NCBI RefSeq assembly: GCF_048128805.1
Contig: NC_135999.1
Location: 17,189,690-17,253,689, forward strand
Source of the DNA: Centroberyx gerrardi
Lineage: Eukaryota; Chordata; Actinopteri; Beryciformes; Berycidae
Length of the DNA: 64,000 nucleotides
Reading direction: 5' to 3'
The notes beneath the pieces were generated by a model. The model saw only the letters and a list, made by a program, of their open reading frames with translations, searched no databases and had not been told where the DNA came from. This document shows positions 63,540-64,000 of this stretch, in pieces. A program made the position numbers and the translations under genes. How positions within the stretch are numbered: the stretch's first letter is position 1; the number at the start of each line of letters is the position of its first letter.

Positions 63540-64000
63540 GTAGAGAGAGGTTTCAGGTACTGCGGAGTTATTCTGACTGTCCCAGGTCAGGCGATCAAGA
63601 CAAATCCAGTCATGGTGGGAAATACACACCTGTTTGTGGGAGGAGACTTCGGGGAAGAAGGTTTTGGAAAGTTGGCAGGTGTGTGAACAGAGATAGGGAT
63701 GGAGAGAGAGACCTCTCCTCTCCCCTCCCCTCCTCTCATCGCTGTACAAGAGTCAGTAGCTGCTTGACATTAACAGCCCAGTTATTGATGGCTCATCTAG
63801 GACAGAGAGAGGAAATCAAACCCAAGGCTTCACCCAGGGCCCGCTGATGGATGAACCCAAGAAAAGGTCAACGGAAAAGTTGATTCTTTCTTTCGCTCTC
63901 CTATCTCTCTCTTTCTCTCCCTTTCTATCTCAATCTCTCTCACGGGCCTGTGGTGTTTAGGAAAGGAGGAGACAGTGGTAAAGAGGTTCAGAAAGAGAAA
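63540..64000 (-). promoter_or_regulatory. upstream region of the mfap4-like gene
   Basis: Contains the presumed 5' UTR and promoter. No TATA box or other gene was recognised. A C/T-rich tract lies at 63875-63942. Confidence 0.35.

Overview
The window is vertebrate nuclear DNA, almost certainly from a ray-finned (teleost) fish. Genes are split into many short exons with GT-AG introns, dinucleotide microsatellites are extremely dense, and the interspersed repeats are of fish type (hAT-like and TTAA MITEs, tRNA-derived SINEs, LINE fragments). No bacterial, organellar or viral gene was seen. I rebuilt the exons by hand from splice sites, reading phase and remembered family sequences. In each of the six complete models the exons add up to one open frame from ATG to stop.

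Layout. 1-1150: the 3' end of a perforin-1-like C2 domain on the minus strand, with no MACPF exons and one frameshift, so probably a pseudogene remnant. 1151-4525: repeats. 4526-8013 (-): pin1, peptidyl-prolyl isomerase, 5 exons, 156 aa. 8735-10159 (+): ubl5, 4 exons, 73 aa, head-to-head with pin1. 11197-26421 (-): vav1, Rho-family GEF, 28 exons, 842 aa. 26422-29265: the divergent vav1/sh2d3a interval. 29266-41121 (+): sh2d3a, an NSP-family SH2 adaptor with an N-terminal SAM domain, 18 exons, 836 aa. 44017-55295 (-): trip10 (CIP4), F-BAR/HR1/SH3, 15 exons, 523 aa. 57357-63539 (-): a microfibril-associated glycoprotein 4-like secreted fibrinogen-domain protein, 5 exons, 251 aa, with a degenerate LINE in one intron. 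63540 to the end: upstream sequence, no gene seen.

As I remember it, human TRIP10, SH2D3A and VAV1 are neighbours on 19p13.3, and UBL5 and PIN1 are neighbours a few megabases away on 19p13.2. The window therefore looks like a compacted piece of conserved 19p13 synteny. Three consecutive genes (vav1, sh2d3a, trip10) act in tyrosine-kinase, Cas and Rho-GTPase signalling to actin, and vav1 marks blood cells.

I found no convincing undescribed system. The observations most worth checking are a near-perfect 40-bp-arm hairpin (62876-62974), the SAM domain plus a possible internal promoter in sh2d3a, repeats lying directly on vav1 splice sites, a GATA array just upstream of the vav1 start codon, several structurally complete MITEs with target-site duplications, and the frameshifted perforin remnant.
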